36,262 nucleotides of DNA from an uncultured Rhodospirillaceae bacterium (GTDB taxonomy: Bacteria; Pseudomonadota; Alphaproteobacteria; Rhodospirillales; Magnetospirillaceae), in contig CAIUSV010000052.1 in the NCBI GenBank assembly GCA_903901915.1, forward strand, positions 1-36,262, written 5' to 3'. Position 1 is the first letter of the stretch, and every line of letters starts with the position of its first letter. The notes below the pieces were generated by a model, which was given only the letters and a program-made list of their open reading frames with translations, was not told the origin of the DNA and made no database searches. Made by a program: the position numbers and the translations under genes. Of the stretch, positions 7,452-14,554 are shown piece by piece.

Positions 7452-8929
7452 GCCTGATCCCCCCATTTGTAGTTACGGCTGGCCAGCGGCCAGGGATTGA
7501 GCGGGTCCCACTGCACCGATTTGCGCCGGTCCTGGCCGATGACCTGCTCCAGGCGGACCACCGCATCCATGTGGCCGCCCAGGGTGCGATAGTCGTCCAG
7601 GCGCATGGTGAACTCGATGGGGGCGACCAGGGCGGGGGTGGGCACCGCGCCGAACGAGTGGTCGGGCATGCGCAGCACATCGACCATGTAGGTGATGCCG
7701 CCGCCCGGCCAGACGTAGACCGGGGCACCGCCGCTGGTGACCAGGGTCAGCGAGTCCTTGACCGAGCGGGTCAGCTTGACCGGATTCTCGGTAACGCCGG
7801 CCCGCAACGAGCCGCCCGCGCCGGCGATGAACAGCACCGAGCACAGGGCCGGCTCGCAATTCTCGCGAATGCGCTCGACCGTGGCGGCCACCGCGGCCGG
7901 CATCTCGGCCGGGACCGGTCTCAGCTCCTGGTCGAGAATGTAATAGGCGGCGTGTTCCCCGGTGGTGCTGACCATCAGCAGGCGGAAGCCGGGCTTGGCG
8001 ACCTTGGGGTTGAACGGGTCGAGGATGGCAAGCGGATCGCTGATATTGGTGCCGCCCCAGCCGGTGCCGGGTTCGGCCACCTGGAAATAGCGTCCCAGGG
8101 TGGAACGGCGACCGCGAATGATCGCGCCGCTGTCCTCGATGCCCAGGTACCGCCCGGCCTTGTGTTCGGACAGCAGGCCGGTGATGTGGTCGTCCACCAC
8201 CACCACCTCCTCGACCAGACCGAACCATTGCTTGGCGAACATGCCGATGGTGGCGGACCCACATCCCACCCGCATGCGCTCTTCCGGTACGCCGTTGACG
8301 ATGGGGGGCTTGCCCGCCTGGACCACCACGGTGGAGCCGCCGTCGATGGTCAATTCCACCGCCTGCTTGTTGCACAGCGCCAGCATGGCGTCGCAGGTCA
8401 GCTTGCCTTCCTTTCTGCTGCCGCCGGTCAGGTGATGGACACCGCCGATGGACAGCATCTGCGAGCCGTATTCGCTGGTGGTGACATGGCCGATCGCCTC
8501 GCCGCCGGCCCGCACCGTGGCCTGTTCCGGCCCCAGGAAGCGGTCGGTGTCGATCTTCACCTTGACGCCGCAATAGCTGAAGATGCCCTCGGTCACCACG
8601 GTGACCATGTCGACACCGTCGTGTTCACTGGCGACGATGAAGGGGGCGGGCTTGTAGTCGGGGTAGGTGGTCGAGGCCCCGACCCCGGTGATGAAGGTAG
8701 GGGAATTGGACACCACCGCGCCGTCCCATTCCCGTTCGTTGGACAGGAAAGGGATCAGCTTGCCGTCGCGCTCCTTGACCGCTTGGACCACCACCAGAGG
8801 ATCGACCCGGGTCAGGGTGCCGCCGGTATTGGCGTAACGATCGCAGGCGCCGGTGCGGCCATCGCGGATGCGGCACAGTACCGGGCAGGCGTCGCAATTG
8901 ATGATGCCGGTCTCGCTTTGCTCGCTCAT
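7448..8929 (-). CDS. hnr: 6-hydroxynicotinate reductase (Hnr-like)
   Basis: The 493-residue protein resembles the iron-sulfur flavoprotein of Eubacterium barkeri that reduces 6-hydroxynicotinate to 1,4,5,6-tetrahydro-6-oxonicotinate (EC 1.3.7.1, ferredoxin-dependent there). It opens with a cysteine cluster, CDACPVLCRIRDGRTGAC, suited to a [4Fe-4S] site, and has further cysteines in FSYCGVK, LTCDAML, ALCNKQ, VGCGSA and ENCEPALC. The GASTTYP segment near residue 85 and a glycine-rich stretch VTSGGAPVYVWPGGG near 400 are conspicuous. The gene sits between the molybdenum hydroxylase that would make its substrate and a flavin-transferase-like protein; enamidase is encoded divergently nearby. The ATG at 8929 overlaps a 33-codon mini-ORF as ATGA. 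Confidence 0.85.
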   Translation of the reverse strand: MSEQSETGIINCDACPVLCRIRDGRTGACDRYANTGGTLTRVDPLVVVQAVKERDGKLIPFLSNEREWDGAVVSNSPTFITGVGASTTYPDYKPAPFIVASEHDGVDMVTVVTEGIFSYCGVKVKIDTDRFLGPEQATVRAGGEAIGHVTTSEYGSQMLSIGGVHHLTGGSRKEGKLTCDAMLALCNKQAVELTIDGGSTVVVQAGKPPIVNGVPEERMRVGCGSATIGMFAKQWFGLVEEVVVVDDHITGLLSEHKAGRYLGIEDSGAIIRGRRSTLGRYFQVAEPGTGWGGTNISDPLAILDPFNPKVAKPGFRLLMVSTTGEHAAYYILDQELRPVPAEMPAAVAATVERIRENCEPALCSVLFIAGAGGSLRAGVTENPVKLTRSVKDSLTLVTSGGAPVYVWPGGGITYMVDVLRMPDHSFGAVPTPALVAPIEFTMRLDDYRTLGGHMDAVVRLEQVIGQDRRKSVQWDPLNPWPLASRNYKWGDQA

Positions 8930-8960
8930 GGTGCAGCCCTCAGGCGCCGGGCGGTCGCTC
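8921..8960. repeat. Dispersed intercistronic repeat, copy B
   Basis: These 40 bases match 22781-22822 at about 37 positions after a 2-base gap, sharing CTCGCTCATGGT and the 17-mer GCGCCGGGCGGTCGCTC. Both copies lie immediately upstream of, and include, the initiation codon of a redox enzyme gene (hnr here, fdsA there). Both follow a gene whose stop is an ATGA overlap. Confidence 0.75.
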
Positions 8961-9027
8961 CGCTCCCTTGGCGCCTCCGCGTTGCTCCGGGCGCCTCAAT
9001 GGTGCCGTGCTCGCTTTGCTCGCTCAT
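8926..9027 (-). other. 33-codon intercistronic mini-ORF
   Basis: A short frame bridges the hydroxylase and hnr. Its ATG overlaps the hydroxylase stop (ATGA at 9024-9027) and its TGA overlaps the hnr ATG (ATGA at 8926-8929). It begins MSEQSEHG, a near copy of the hnr start MSEQSETG, then runs into an Arg/Ala/Gly-rich tail of low complexity. It probably arose from duplication of the hnr initiation region and may serve only to carry ribosomes across the junction. I do not claim a functional peptide. Confidence 0.4.
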
Positions 9028-11777
9028 GATTGTTCTCCAGCGGCGGCGCGGATGGCGGCGCGGATCCGCTCGGGCGTGGCCGGGACTTGGCGGATGGTGA
9101 TTCCGGTGGCGTGGCGGATGGCGCACAGGATGGCCGGAGCGGTGGGGATCAGCGCCTGTTCGCCGATGCCCTTGGCGCCGAACGGACCCAGCGGCTCGGC
9201 ATCTTCGATGATGATGGTCTCGATCGGCGGAACGTCGCCGGCGGTGGGAATCAGGTAGTCGTGCAGGTTCTCGGTGCGGCCGGGGACATATTCCTCCATC
9301 AGCGCCAGCCCCAGCCCCTGGGCGACGCCGCCTTCGATCTGGCCTTCCAGCAGCATGGGGTTGATGGCGCGCCCGACGTCGTGGGCGGCGACGATCTTCA
9401 GGACCTTCACGGTTCCCAGCAAGGTATCCACCTCCACCTCCGCCATCTGGGCGCCGAAGCCATAGGTGGCGTAGGGAATGCCCTGGCCGTTGGCGTCCAG
9501 CTTCCCGGTCGGCGGGTCGAAGGTTCCCTCGCCCTCCAGCACCATCCCATCCTTGCCGCGCGGCAGATTTTCGAGGTCGAGCACCGTGGTGGCGTCACCG
9601 TCGGTGATGCGCAGATGCCGGCCGTCCAGGCTGAGGCGCGCCTCGGTTCCGGCATTGACATGGCGGAGGATCTTTTTCCGCAGGTCCTCGCCCGCCAGTT
9701 GCGCCGCCCGCCCGGACACGAAGGTCTGGCGCGAGGCCGAGGTCTTGCCGGCATCGGCGGTCAGCGAGGTGTCGCCGTAGACCAACGAGAATTTACCGAT
9801 GTCCACACCCAGCGCATCGGCGCAGATCTGGGTGATGACGGTGTTCGAGCCCTGGCCGATGTCGACCGCTCCCTGGAACAGCACCACCGAGCCGTCATGT
9901 TTAAGCGCTACACGGATGGTGGAGGGGTTGGTCATCGAGGTGTTGCCGCAACCGTACCACATGCCCGCCACCCCGACGCCGCGACGGCGGTCGGTGGCGG
10001 TGCGGTTGAAGATTTCGGCGGCGGCCACCGCCTCGCGCCATCGCGGCGCGATAGCGTCGAAACAGGCCCGCATGCCAACGCTGGTCTCCAGAATCTGGCC
10101 GGTGGCAGTGGGTTGTCCGGCGGTGATGGCGTTGAGACGCCGGAATTCCAGCCGGTCCAGGCCCAGCGTGTCGGCCAGTTCGTCGAACAGGGTTTCCTGG
10201 GCCAGGGCCGCCTGGGGAATGCCGAAACCGCGAAATGCCCCCGCCGGAGGATTGTTGGTGTGGATGGCGCGGGTGCGGGCGCGGAGCGCGGGCAGGTAAT
10301 AGGGGCCGGAACAATGGACCGGAACCCGGTTGGCCACCGTCGGTCCCCACGAGGCGTAGGCGCCGGTATTGAAATCACCGTCGAATTCCAGAACCGTCAG
10401 CTTGCCGTCGGCGGTGGCGCCGACCCGGGCGGTGATCGAGGCGGGATGGCGCTTGGTGGACGAGGCCATGGAGTCCTGCCGGGTATAAAGGCAGCGCACC
10501 GGCCGTCCCAAGGTCCAGGCGGCGATGGCGACATAGGGCTGCAACGAGATGTCGAGCTTGCCGCCAAAGCCGCCGCCGACGGCGGTGGGAACGATCCGCA
10601 CCTGTTCGGGCGCCAACGCCATCATGGCGGCGACACTGTCGCGGTCCATGTAGGGCGCCTGGGTACAGGCGTAGATCTCCAATGTGTCGCCGACGCGGCG
10701 GGCATAGCCGGCCTCGGGTTCGATATAGGCGTGTTCGACGAAGGCGGTGTCGAAACGGCCTTCCACCGTCACGGCTGCCTTGCTCCAGTGAAGATCAAGG
10801 TCGCCTTTCTGGACGAAGCCGCGCACCAGGATGTTGCCGGGGCGCTTGGCATGAAGCGCCGGGGCGTCGGGCGCCACCGCCTGCACCATGGTCAGCGCCG
10901 GGGGCAGCACCTCCCACTCCAAGGGAAAGTGGGAATCGTCGAAGATTTCGTTGGTCGCGGTGTCCATGACCACCGCCGCCACCGCCTCACCGCGATAGCG
11001 CACCATCCCCTCGGCGAAGGCGGGCTGATCCTCCATGCCGGGGATGACGCTGAACAGGTTGATGCCGGGGACGTCGGCCGCTGTCAGGATCTTGGCGATA
11101 CCGGGATAGCGGGTCCGCAGCGGCGCCGGATCGCCGATGGTGAAGCGGGCATGGGGATGGGGCGAACGGATCACCCGGACCCACAGGCAGTCCGGAGGGC
11201 AGACGTCGTCGCCATAGATCTCGGTGCCGTCCACCCTTTCGAGGCCGTCGAGACGCCGCAAACGGGCGCCCACGGCCTCGCCGGCCTCGGGTGTCACCGG
11301 CTCGTCGGCGAAGCGGTGGGACTCGACCACGGCTTCGATGATCTTGCGATAGCCGGTGCAGCGGCACAGCACGCCGCCGATGGCGGTCAGCACCTCGTCC
11401 TCGGTAGGGCGGGGGTTGGATCGCAGCAGGGCGGTGGCGGCGTTGAGCATCGCCGGGGTGCAGATGCCGCACTGGGCCGCGCCGAAATGATGGAAGGCGC
11501 GTTGGAGGCGGCCAAGCGCCGCGCCTTCCGACAACCCCTCCACGGTGATGATCTCGCGTCCGGACAGGCGTCCCACCGGGATCATGCAACTACAGACCGA
11601 TGCGCCGTCGATCAGCACGGTACAGGCACCACAATCGCCGGCATCGCAGCCGACCTTGGTGCCGCGTAGTCCAAGGTCCTCGCGCAGGACCTTGGAGAGG
11701 CGGCGCATGGGCGGCACCTCCAGGCTGTGGACGTGGCCATTGATGGTCAGGGTCAGGCGACAGGTGGCAGACGACAT
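9024..11777 (-). CDS. Molybdenum hydroxylase, fused 2Fe-2S and Mo-binding subunit; candidate nicotinate dehydrogenase
   Basis: A 917-residue xanthine dehydrogenase-family protein that joins the small iron-sulfur subunit to the large molybdopterin subunit. Residues 1-160 hold the plant-type [2Fe-2S] cysteines C44, C49, C52, C62 and the second cluster C103, C106, C138, C140. The remainder is CoxL-like, with VGGGFGGKLDIS, AFRGFGIPQAALA, DIGQGSNTVI and, near the C-terminus, GAKGIGEQALIPTAP containing the catalytic glutamate. The neighbouring reductase and enamidase point to C6 hydroxylation of nicotinate. E. barkeri nicotinate dehydrogenase instead splits the Mo subunit in two (NdhL/NdhM). ATG 11777 overlaps the FAD-subunit stop as TGATG; the open frame upstream to 12110 is a shadow of that gene. 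Confidence 0.87.
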   Translation of the reverse strand: MSSATCRLTLTINGHVHSLEVPPMRRLSKVLREDLGLRGTKVGCDAGDCGACTVLIDGASVCSCMIPVGRLSGREIITVEGLSEGAALGRLQRAFHHFGAAQCGICTPAMLNAATALLRSNPRPTEDEVLTAIGGVLCRCTGYRKIIEAVVESHRFADEPVTPEAGEAVGARLRRLDGLERVDGTEIYGDDVCPPDCLWVRVIRSPHPHARFTIGDPAPLRTRYPGIAKILTAADVPGINLFSVIPGMEDQPAFAEGMVRYRGEAVAAVVMDTATNEIFDDSHFPLEWEVLPPALTMVQAVAPDAPALHAKRPGNILVRGFVQKGDLDLHWSKAAVTVEGRFDTAFVEHAYIEPEAGYARRVGDTLEIYACTQAPYMDRDSVAAMMALAPEQVRIVPTAVGGGFGGKLDISLQPYVAIAAWTLGRPVRCLYTRQDSMASSTKRHPASITARVGATADGKLTVLEFDGDFNTGAYASWGPTVANRVPVHCSGPYYLPALRARTRAIHTNNPPAGAFRGFGIPQAALAQETLFDELADTLGLDRLEFRRLNAITAGQPTATGQILETSVGMRACFDAIAPRWREAVAAAEIFNRTATDRRRGVGVAGMWYGCGNTSMTNPSTIRVALKHDGSVVLFQGAVDIGQGSNTVITQICADALGVDIGKFSLVYGDTSLTADAGKTSASRQTFVSGRAAQLAGEDLRKKILRHVNAGTEARLSLDGRHLRITDGDATTVLDLENLPRGKDGMVLEGEGTFDPPTGKLDANGQGIPYATYGFGAQMAEVEVDTLLGTVKVLKIVAAHDVGRAINPMLLEGQIEGGVAQGLGLALMEEYVPGRTENLHDYLIPTAGDVPPIETIIIEDAEPLGPFGAKGIGEQALIPTAPAILCAIRHATGITIRQVPATPERIRAAIRAAAGEQS

Positions 11778-12619
11778 CAGACCAGACCTCCGACCTCGGC
11801 AAGCCCGCGACGGATCATGGTCAGAGCCGTGTCGAGGCGATATTCCGGTGTTCCACGCAAATCCTGAATCGGGCTGAGCGGCGACAGGTGTGCCGCCATC
11901 GCCCGTTCCGCCAGGGCGGGGGACAGGAGATGGCCTCGCAGATCGGCCTCCAGCGCGCTCAGGCGTTGCGCCACGGCGGAACATGCCCCGACGGCAACGG
12001 CGGCGTGGGCAACCCGTCCGGCGGCATCGGCCTCCAGCAGTACCGCCACCATGGCGATGGAAATCACCAGCGAACTGCGCGCCCCCAGCTTCAGGAAGGT
12101 CGAGGCGCAAGCGCCGGCCCGGCCCGGAATCAGAATGGCGGTGACGATCTCGCCGGGATCACGGGCGGTCTTGCGGTTGCCCAGGATGAAGTGCTCCAGC
12201 GGCAGAACCCTTACCCCGTCGACCGACGACAACTCGACCCGCGCATCCAGGCAGAGCAGCGGGGGGACGCCGTCGGCGGCGGGCGAGGCATTGCACAGGT
12301 TGCCGCCGATGGTGCCGACGTTCTGGATCTGGACGGCGCCGACCTGCCTTGCTGCCAGTTGCAGGCAGCAGAATGCGGGCGGTAACGCCGCCTTGGCGAT
12401 GTCGGTCCAGGTGGCCAGGGCGCCGATGCGAATGCCGTCGGCCGTCGCCGTGATGGTGCGGGCCTCGTCAATCCCGGACAGGTCGATCACCGGCCGGGTT
12501 ACCGGCCGCAATCCCTGGGCGGGGTAGAAGTCGGTGGCGCCGGCGATAAGAACGCTGTCGGGCGCCCGGGCCAGAAGCGCCAGCGCCTCTTGTACGGTGG
12601 ATGGATGATCGTAGCGCAT
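11777..12619 (-). CDS. Molybdenum hydroxylase FAD-binding subunit
   Basis: The 280-residue medium subunit (CoxM/NdhF-like) passes electrons from the iron-sulfur clusters of its partner through FAD. FAD-binding marks are VLIAGATDFYP near residue 30 and VGTIGGNLCNASPAADGVPPLL near 100, followed by a C-terminal CO-dehydrogenase flavoprotein domain. The ATG at 12619 has GGAAGG about 7 bases upstream and gives the usual MRYDHPSTVQEALALL start. It is the first gene of the operon, preceded by a sigma-70-like promoter and a MarR-type palindrome. NAD or another acceptor cannot be decided from sequence. Confidence 0.9.
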   Translation of the reverse strand: MRYDHPSTVQEALALLARAPDSVLIAGATDFYPAQGLRPVTRPVIDLSGIDEARTITATADGIRIGALATWTDIAKAALPPAFCCLQLAARQVGAVQIQNVGTIGGNLCNASPAADGVPPLLCLDARVELSSVDGVRVLPLEHFILGNRKTARDPGEIVTAILIPGRAGACASTFLKLGARSSLVISIAMVAVLLEADAAGRVAHAAVAVGACSAVAQRLSALEADLRGHLLSPALAERAMAAHLSPLSPIQDLRGTPEYRLDTALTMIRRGLAEVGGLV

Positions 12620-12667
12620 TGTCCAGCCTTCCTTCCCGCAGCCGACCTCTACAGGCATTCGCCATAT

Positions 12668-12685
12668 TGTTCGTGTACAAACGAT
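12668..12685. promoter_or_regulatory. Putative MarR operator, site 1
   Basis: TTGTTCGTGTACAAACGA is an imperfect palindrome centred on GTGTAC. It shares 16 of 18 bases with the site at 13346-13363 and lies just downstream of a candidate -10, over the expected transcription start of the hydroxylase operon. That placement suits repression by the adjacent MarR protein. Confidence 0.65.
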
Positions 12686-12686
12686 G

Positions 12687-12715
12687 TTAAGGGGAGGTGG
12701 GGTGGCGCTGTCAAG
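12687..12715 (-). promoter_or_regulatory. Putative sigma-70 promoter of the nicotinate operon
   Basis: On the minus strand a perfect TTGACA (-35, 12715-12710) is followed after 17 bases by CTTAAC (-10, 12692-12687, weak). The start would fall in the operator, about 60 bases before the ATG of the FAD subunit. Confidence 0.45.
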
Positions 12716-12752
12716 AGGGTGATTACCGGGTGGGCATAATAATCTTCAGCTG

Positions 12753-12773
12753 AAAAATTGTGCAGCGCACAAT
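12753..12773 (-). terminator. Intrinsic terminator of the marR gene
   Basis: Read on the minus strand, ATTGTGC-GCT-GCACAAT forms a 7-bp stem with a 3-base loop and runs into a short T tract, 18 bases after the marR stop. It separates marR from the operon promoter further on. Confidence 0.6.
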
Positions 12774-12790
12774 GCGGCCCGGCAACCGTG

Positions 12791-13264
12791 CTAGATCAGT
12801 CGGGACAGCAGCCGCAGCAGGGTTGCCCGCTCGCGCGGGTTCAGCGGCGACAATGTTTCGCGGCTGACGGCGAAGGCCTTGTCGGTCGAGGACAACACGG
12901 TTTCCCGACCGGCTTCGGTCAGGCAAAGCGTGAGGCGGCGGCGATCGTTGGGGTCGCTGTCGCGTGAAACCAGGCCGCGTTCCATCAGGCGTCGCACCAC
13001 GCCTTGCATGGTGGCGGCATCCATGGCGGTCATCCGTCCCAGCAGATTCTGCGACAGCGGGCCGCCTTCGTGCAGCTTCGAGAGCACCGCCCATTGGGTC
13101 GGCGTCAGGTCGGAAAAATGCTCCTGGAAGATGGCGGTGGCGCGTTGGTGGGCCCGGCGCAGGACAAACCCGATCTGCCCATCCAGCGAATAGTCCGACG
13201 CTTCCGGCACGACGTCCGGGTCCAGGCCGTCGGGCGCTGCTTTCGATTGGTCCGGCTGGCTCAT
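12791..13264 (-). CDS. MarR family transcriptional regulator of nicotinate genes
   Basis: A 157-residue winged-helix repressor. The core runs from IGFVLRRAHQRATAIFQEHF through LTPTQWAVLSKLHEGGPLSQNLLGRMTAMDAATMQGVVRRLMERGLV (recognition helix) to the wing DPNDRRRLTLCLTEAGRE. ATG 13264 is chosen as the last methionine before the conserved domain; ATG 13306 would add 14 residues. It is divergent from enamidase and convergent-side neighbour of the hydroxylase operon. The same palindrome lies before both. By analogy with NicR of Pseudomonas putida, a MarR protein relieved by a nicotinate-path intermediate, the inducer is probably nicotinate or 6-hydroxynicotinate. This is inference. Confidence 0.85.
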   Translation of the reverse strand: MSQPDQSKAAPDGLDPDVVPEASDYSLDGQIGFVLRRAHQRATAIFQEHFSDLTPTQWAVLSKLHEGGPLSQNLLGRMTAMDAATMQGVVRRLMERGLVSRDSDPNDRRRLTLCLTEAGRETVLSSTDKAFAVSRETLSPLNPRERATLLRLLSRLI

Positions 13265-13345
13265 AAGCACCCCGTTGTCCTGATCGCCCTGGCGGATTCG
13301 CGACATCCGACAGCCATTGACAAAGCTATGATAGTCCATGCACAT

Positions 13346-13363
13346 TTGTTCGTATACAAACAA
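13346..13363. promoter_or_regulatory. Putative MarR operator, site 2
   Basis: TTGTTCGTATACAAACAA is palindromic except for one central C/A pair around GTATAC. It lies in the 116-base divergent region between marR and enamidase, just downstream of a TATGAT -10-like hexamer (13327-13332) and 17 bases before the enamidase ATG. It matches site 1 at 16 of 18 bases. Confidence 0.65.
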
Positions 13364-13380
13364 CATGCGGGGAGGGCGCC

Positions 13381-14541
13381 ATGGCCGCCAGATTGGTTAT
13401 CCGCAATATCGGCCTGCTGCTCAGCGGTGATATCCATCGCCCGGTGCTGGATGCCGACGCCATTCTGGTCGAAGATGGCCGCATCGCCGCCATCGGCAAG
13501 GCCAAGGATGTGGATGCCGAGGGTGCCAAGGTGGTCGATTGTCAGGGAACGACGCTGGCGCCGGGGCTGATCGACAGTCATGTCCACCCGGTCTTCGGCG
13601 ACTGGACCCCGCGTCAGAACCAGACCGGCTGGATCGACAGCTTTCTTCATGGCGGTGTCACCACGATGATTTCGGCGGGAGAGGTTCATCTTCCCGGCCG
13701 TCCCAAGGACATCGTCGGCGTCAAGGCGCTGGCCATCACCGCCCAGCGCGCCTTCGCCAATTTCCGGCCTGGCGGCGTCAAGGTCCATGCCGGCGCGCCG
13801 GTGGTGGAAAAGGGCATGGTCGAACAGGATTTCAAGGAGATGGCGGCCGCCGGCGTCACCCTGCTGGGCGAGGTCGGCCTGGGCGGCGTCAAGGGGGCCG
13901 AGGAAGCGCGACAAATGGTCGCCTGGGCCCGGAAATACGGCATTCGCAGCACCATCCACACCGGTGGTCCCTCGATTCCCGGGTCGGGGCTGATCGACCA
14001 GGACGTGATCCTGGAGGCCGATGCCGATGTCATCGGCCATATCAACGGCGGCCACACCGCCCTGCCCGACAAGCAGATCACCTGCCTCTGCGAGACCTGC
14101 CAGCGCGCCATCGAGATCGTCCACAACGGCAACCAGCGCTCCGCCCTGGTGGCTCTGCGCGCCGCCAAGGAACTGAAGCAGCTGGAGCGGGTGATTTTGG
14201 GCACCGATTCCCCCGCCGGCTCGGGCGTCCAGCCGTTGGGCATCCTGCGGATGATCGCCATGCTGTCCAGCCTGGGCGAGGTGGCTCCGGAAATCGCCTT
14301 CTGCTTCGCCACCGGCAACACCGCCCGCATCCATGATCTTGACGTCGGCCTGATCGAAATCGGCCGCTCGGCGGATTTCGTCATCATGGACAAGGCCCAG
14401 CACTCGGCGGGACGCGATCTGCTCGACAGTGTCCGGCTCGGCGATCTGCCCGGCGTCGGCATGACCATCATCGACGGCGTCATTCGCAGCGAACGCAGCC
14501 GCAACACCCCTCCGGCGACGACGATTCCCGTCATTCTGTGA
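13381..14541 (+). CDS. ena: Enamidase (Ena-like amidohydrolase)
   Basis: Metal-dependent amidohydrolase that hydrolyses 1,4,5,6-tetrahydro-6-oxonicotinate to 2-formylglutarate (EC 3.5.2.18). The 386 residues equal the usual length of the E. barkeri enzyme. Metal ligands are visible in order: H67 and H69 (DSHVHP), E164 (LLGEVGLGG, bridging carboxylate), H193 (TIHTGG), H220 (IGHINGG) and D276 (LGTDSPAGSG). The glutamate bridge, instead of carbamylated lysine, is a feature I associate with enamidase. GGAGG lies 6 bases before the ATG. It heads a plus-strand pair with the CoA-transferase and carries a MarR palindrome in its promoter. Confidence 0.88.
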   Translation: MAARLVIRNIGLLLSGDIHRPVLDADAILVEDGRIAAIGKAKDVDAEGAKVVDCQGTTLAPGLIDSHVHPVFGDWTPRQNQTGWIDSFLHGGVTTMISAGEVHLPGRPKDIVGVKALAITAQRAFANFRPGGVKVHAGAPVVEKGMVEQDFKEMAAAGVTLLGEVGLGGVKGAEEARQMVAWARKYGIRSTIHTGGPSIPGSGLIDQDVILEADADVIGHINGGHTALPDKQITCLCETCQRAIEIVHNGNQRSALVALRAAKELKQLERVILGTDSPAGSGVQPLGILRMIAMLSSLGEVAPEIAFCFATGNTARIHDLDVGLIEIGRSADFVIMDKAQHSAGRDLLDSVRLGDLPGVGMTIIDGVIRSERSRNTPPATTIPVIL

Positions 14542-14554
14542 AAGACGTACGGCC

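Larger units (their letters stand above)
8912..9028. repeat. 19-bp direct repeat spanning two copies of the hnr start
   Basis: CTCGCTTTGCTCGCTCATG occurs exactly at 8912-8930 and 9010-9028, 98 bases apart. On the minus strand each copy encodes an ATG followed by Ser-Glu-Gln-Ser-Glu. The intervening sequence also contains repeated GAGGCGCC octamers. The simplest reading is a local duplication with insertion at the hydroxylase-hnr junction. Confidence 0.85.

Noticed and set aside
7442-11669. Long plus-strand open frames of 552 and 879 codons opposite hnr and the hydroxylase
   Set aside because: They are antisense shadows of GC-rich genes, rich in Gly/Asp/His/Ala, without ribosome-binding sites or recognisable domains; the minus-strand products have full catalytic motifs.
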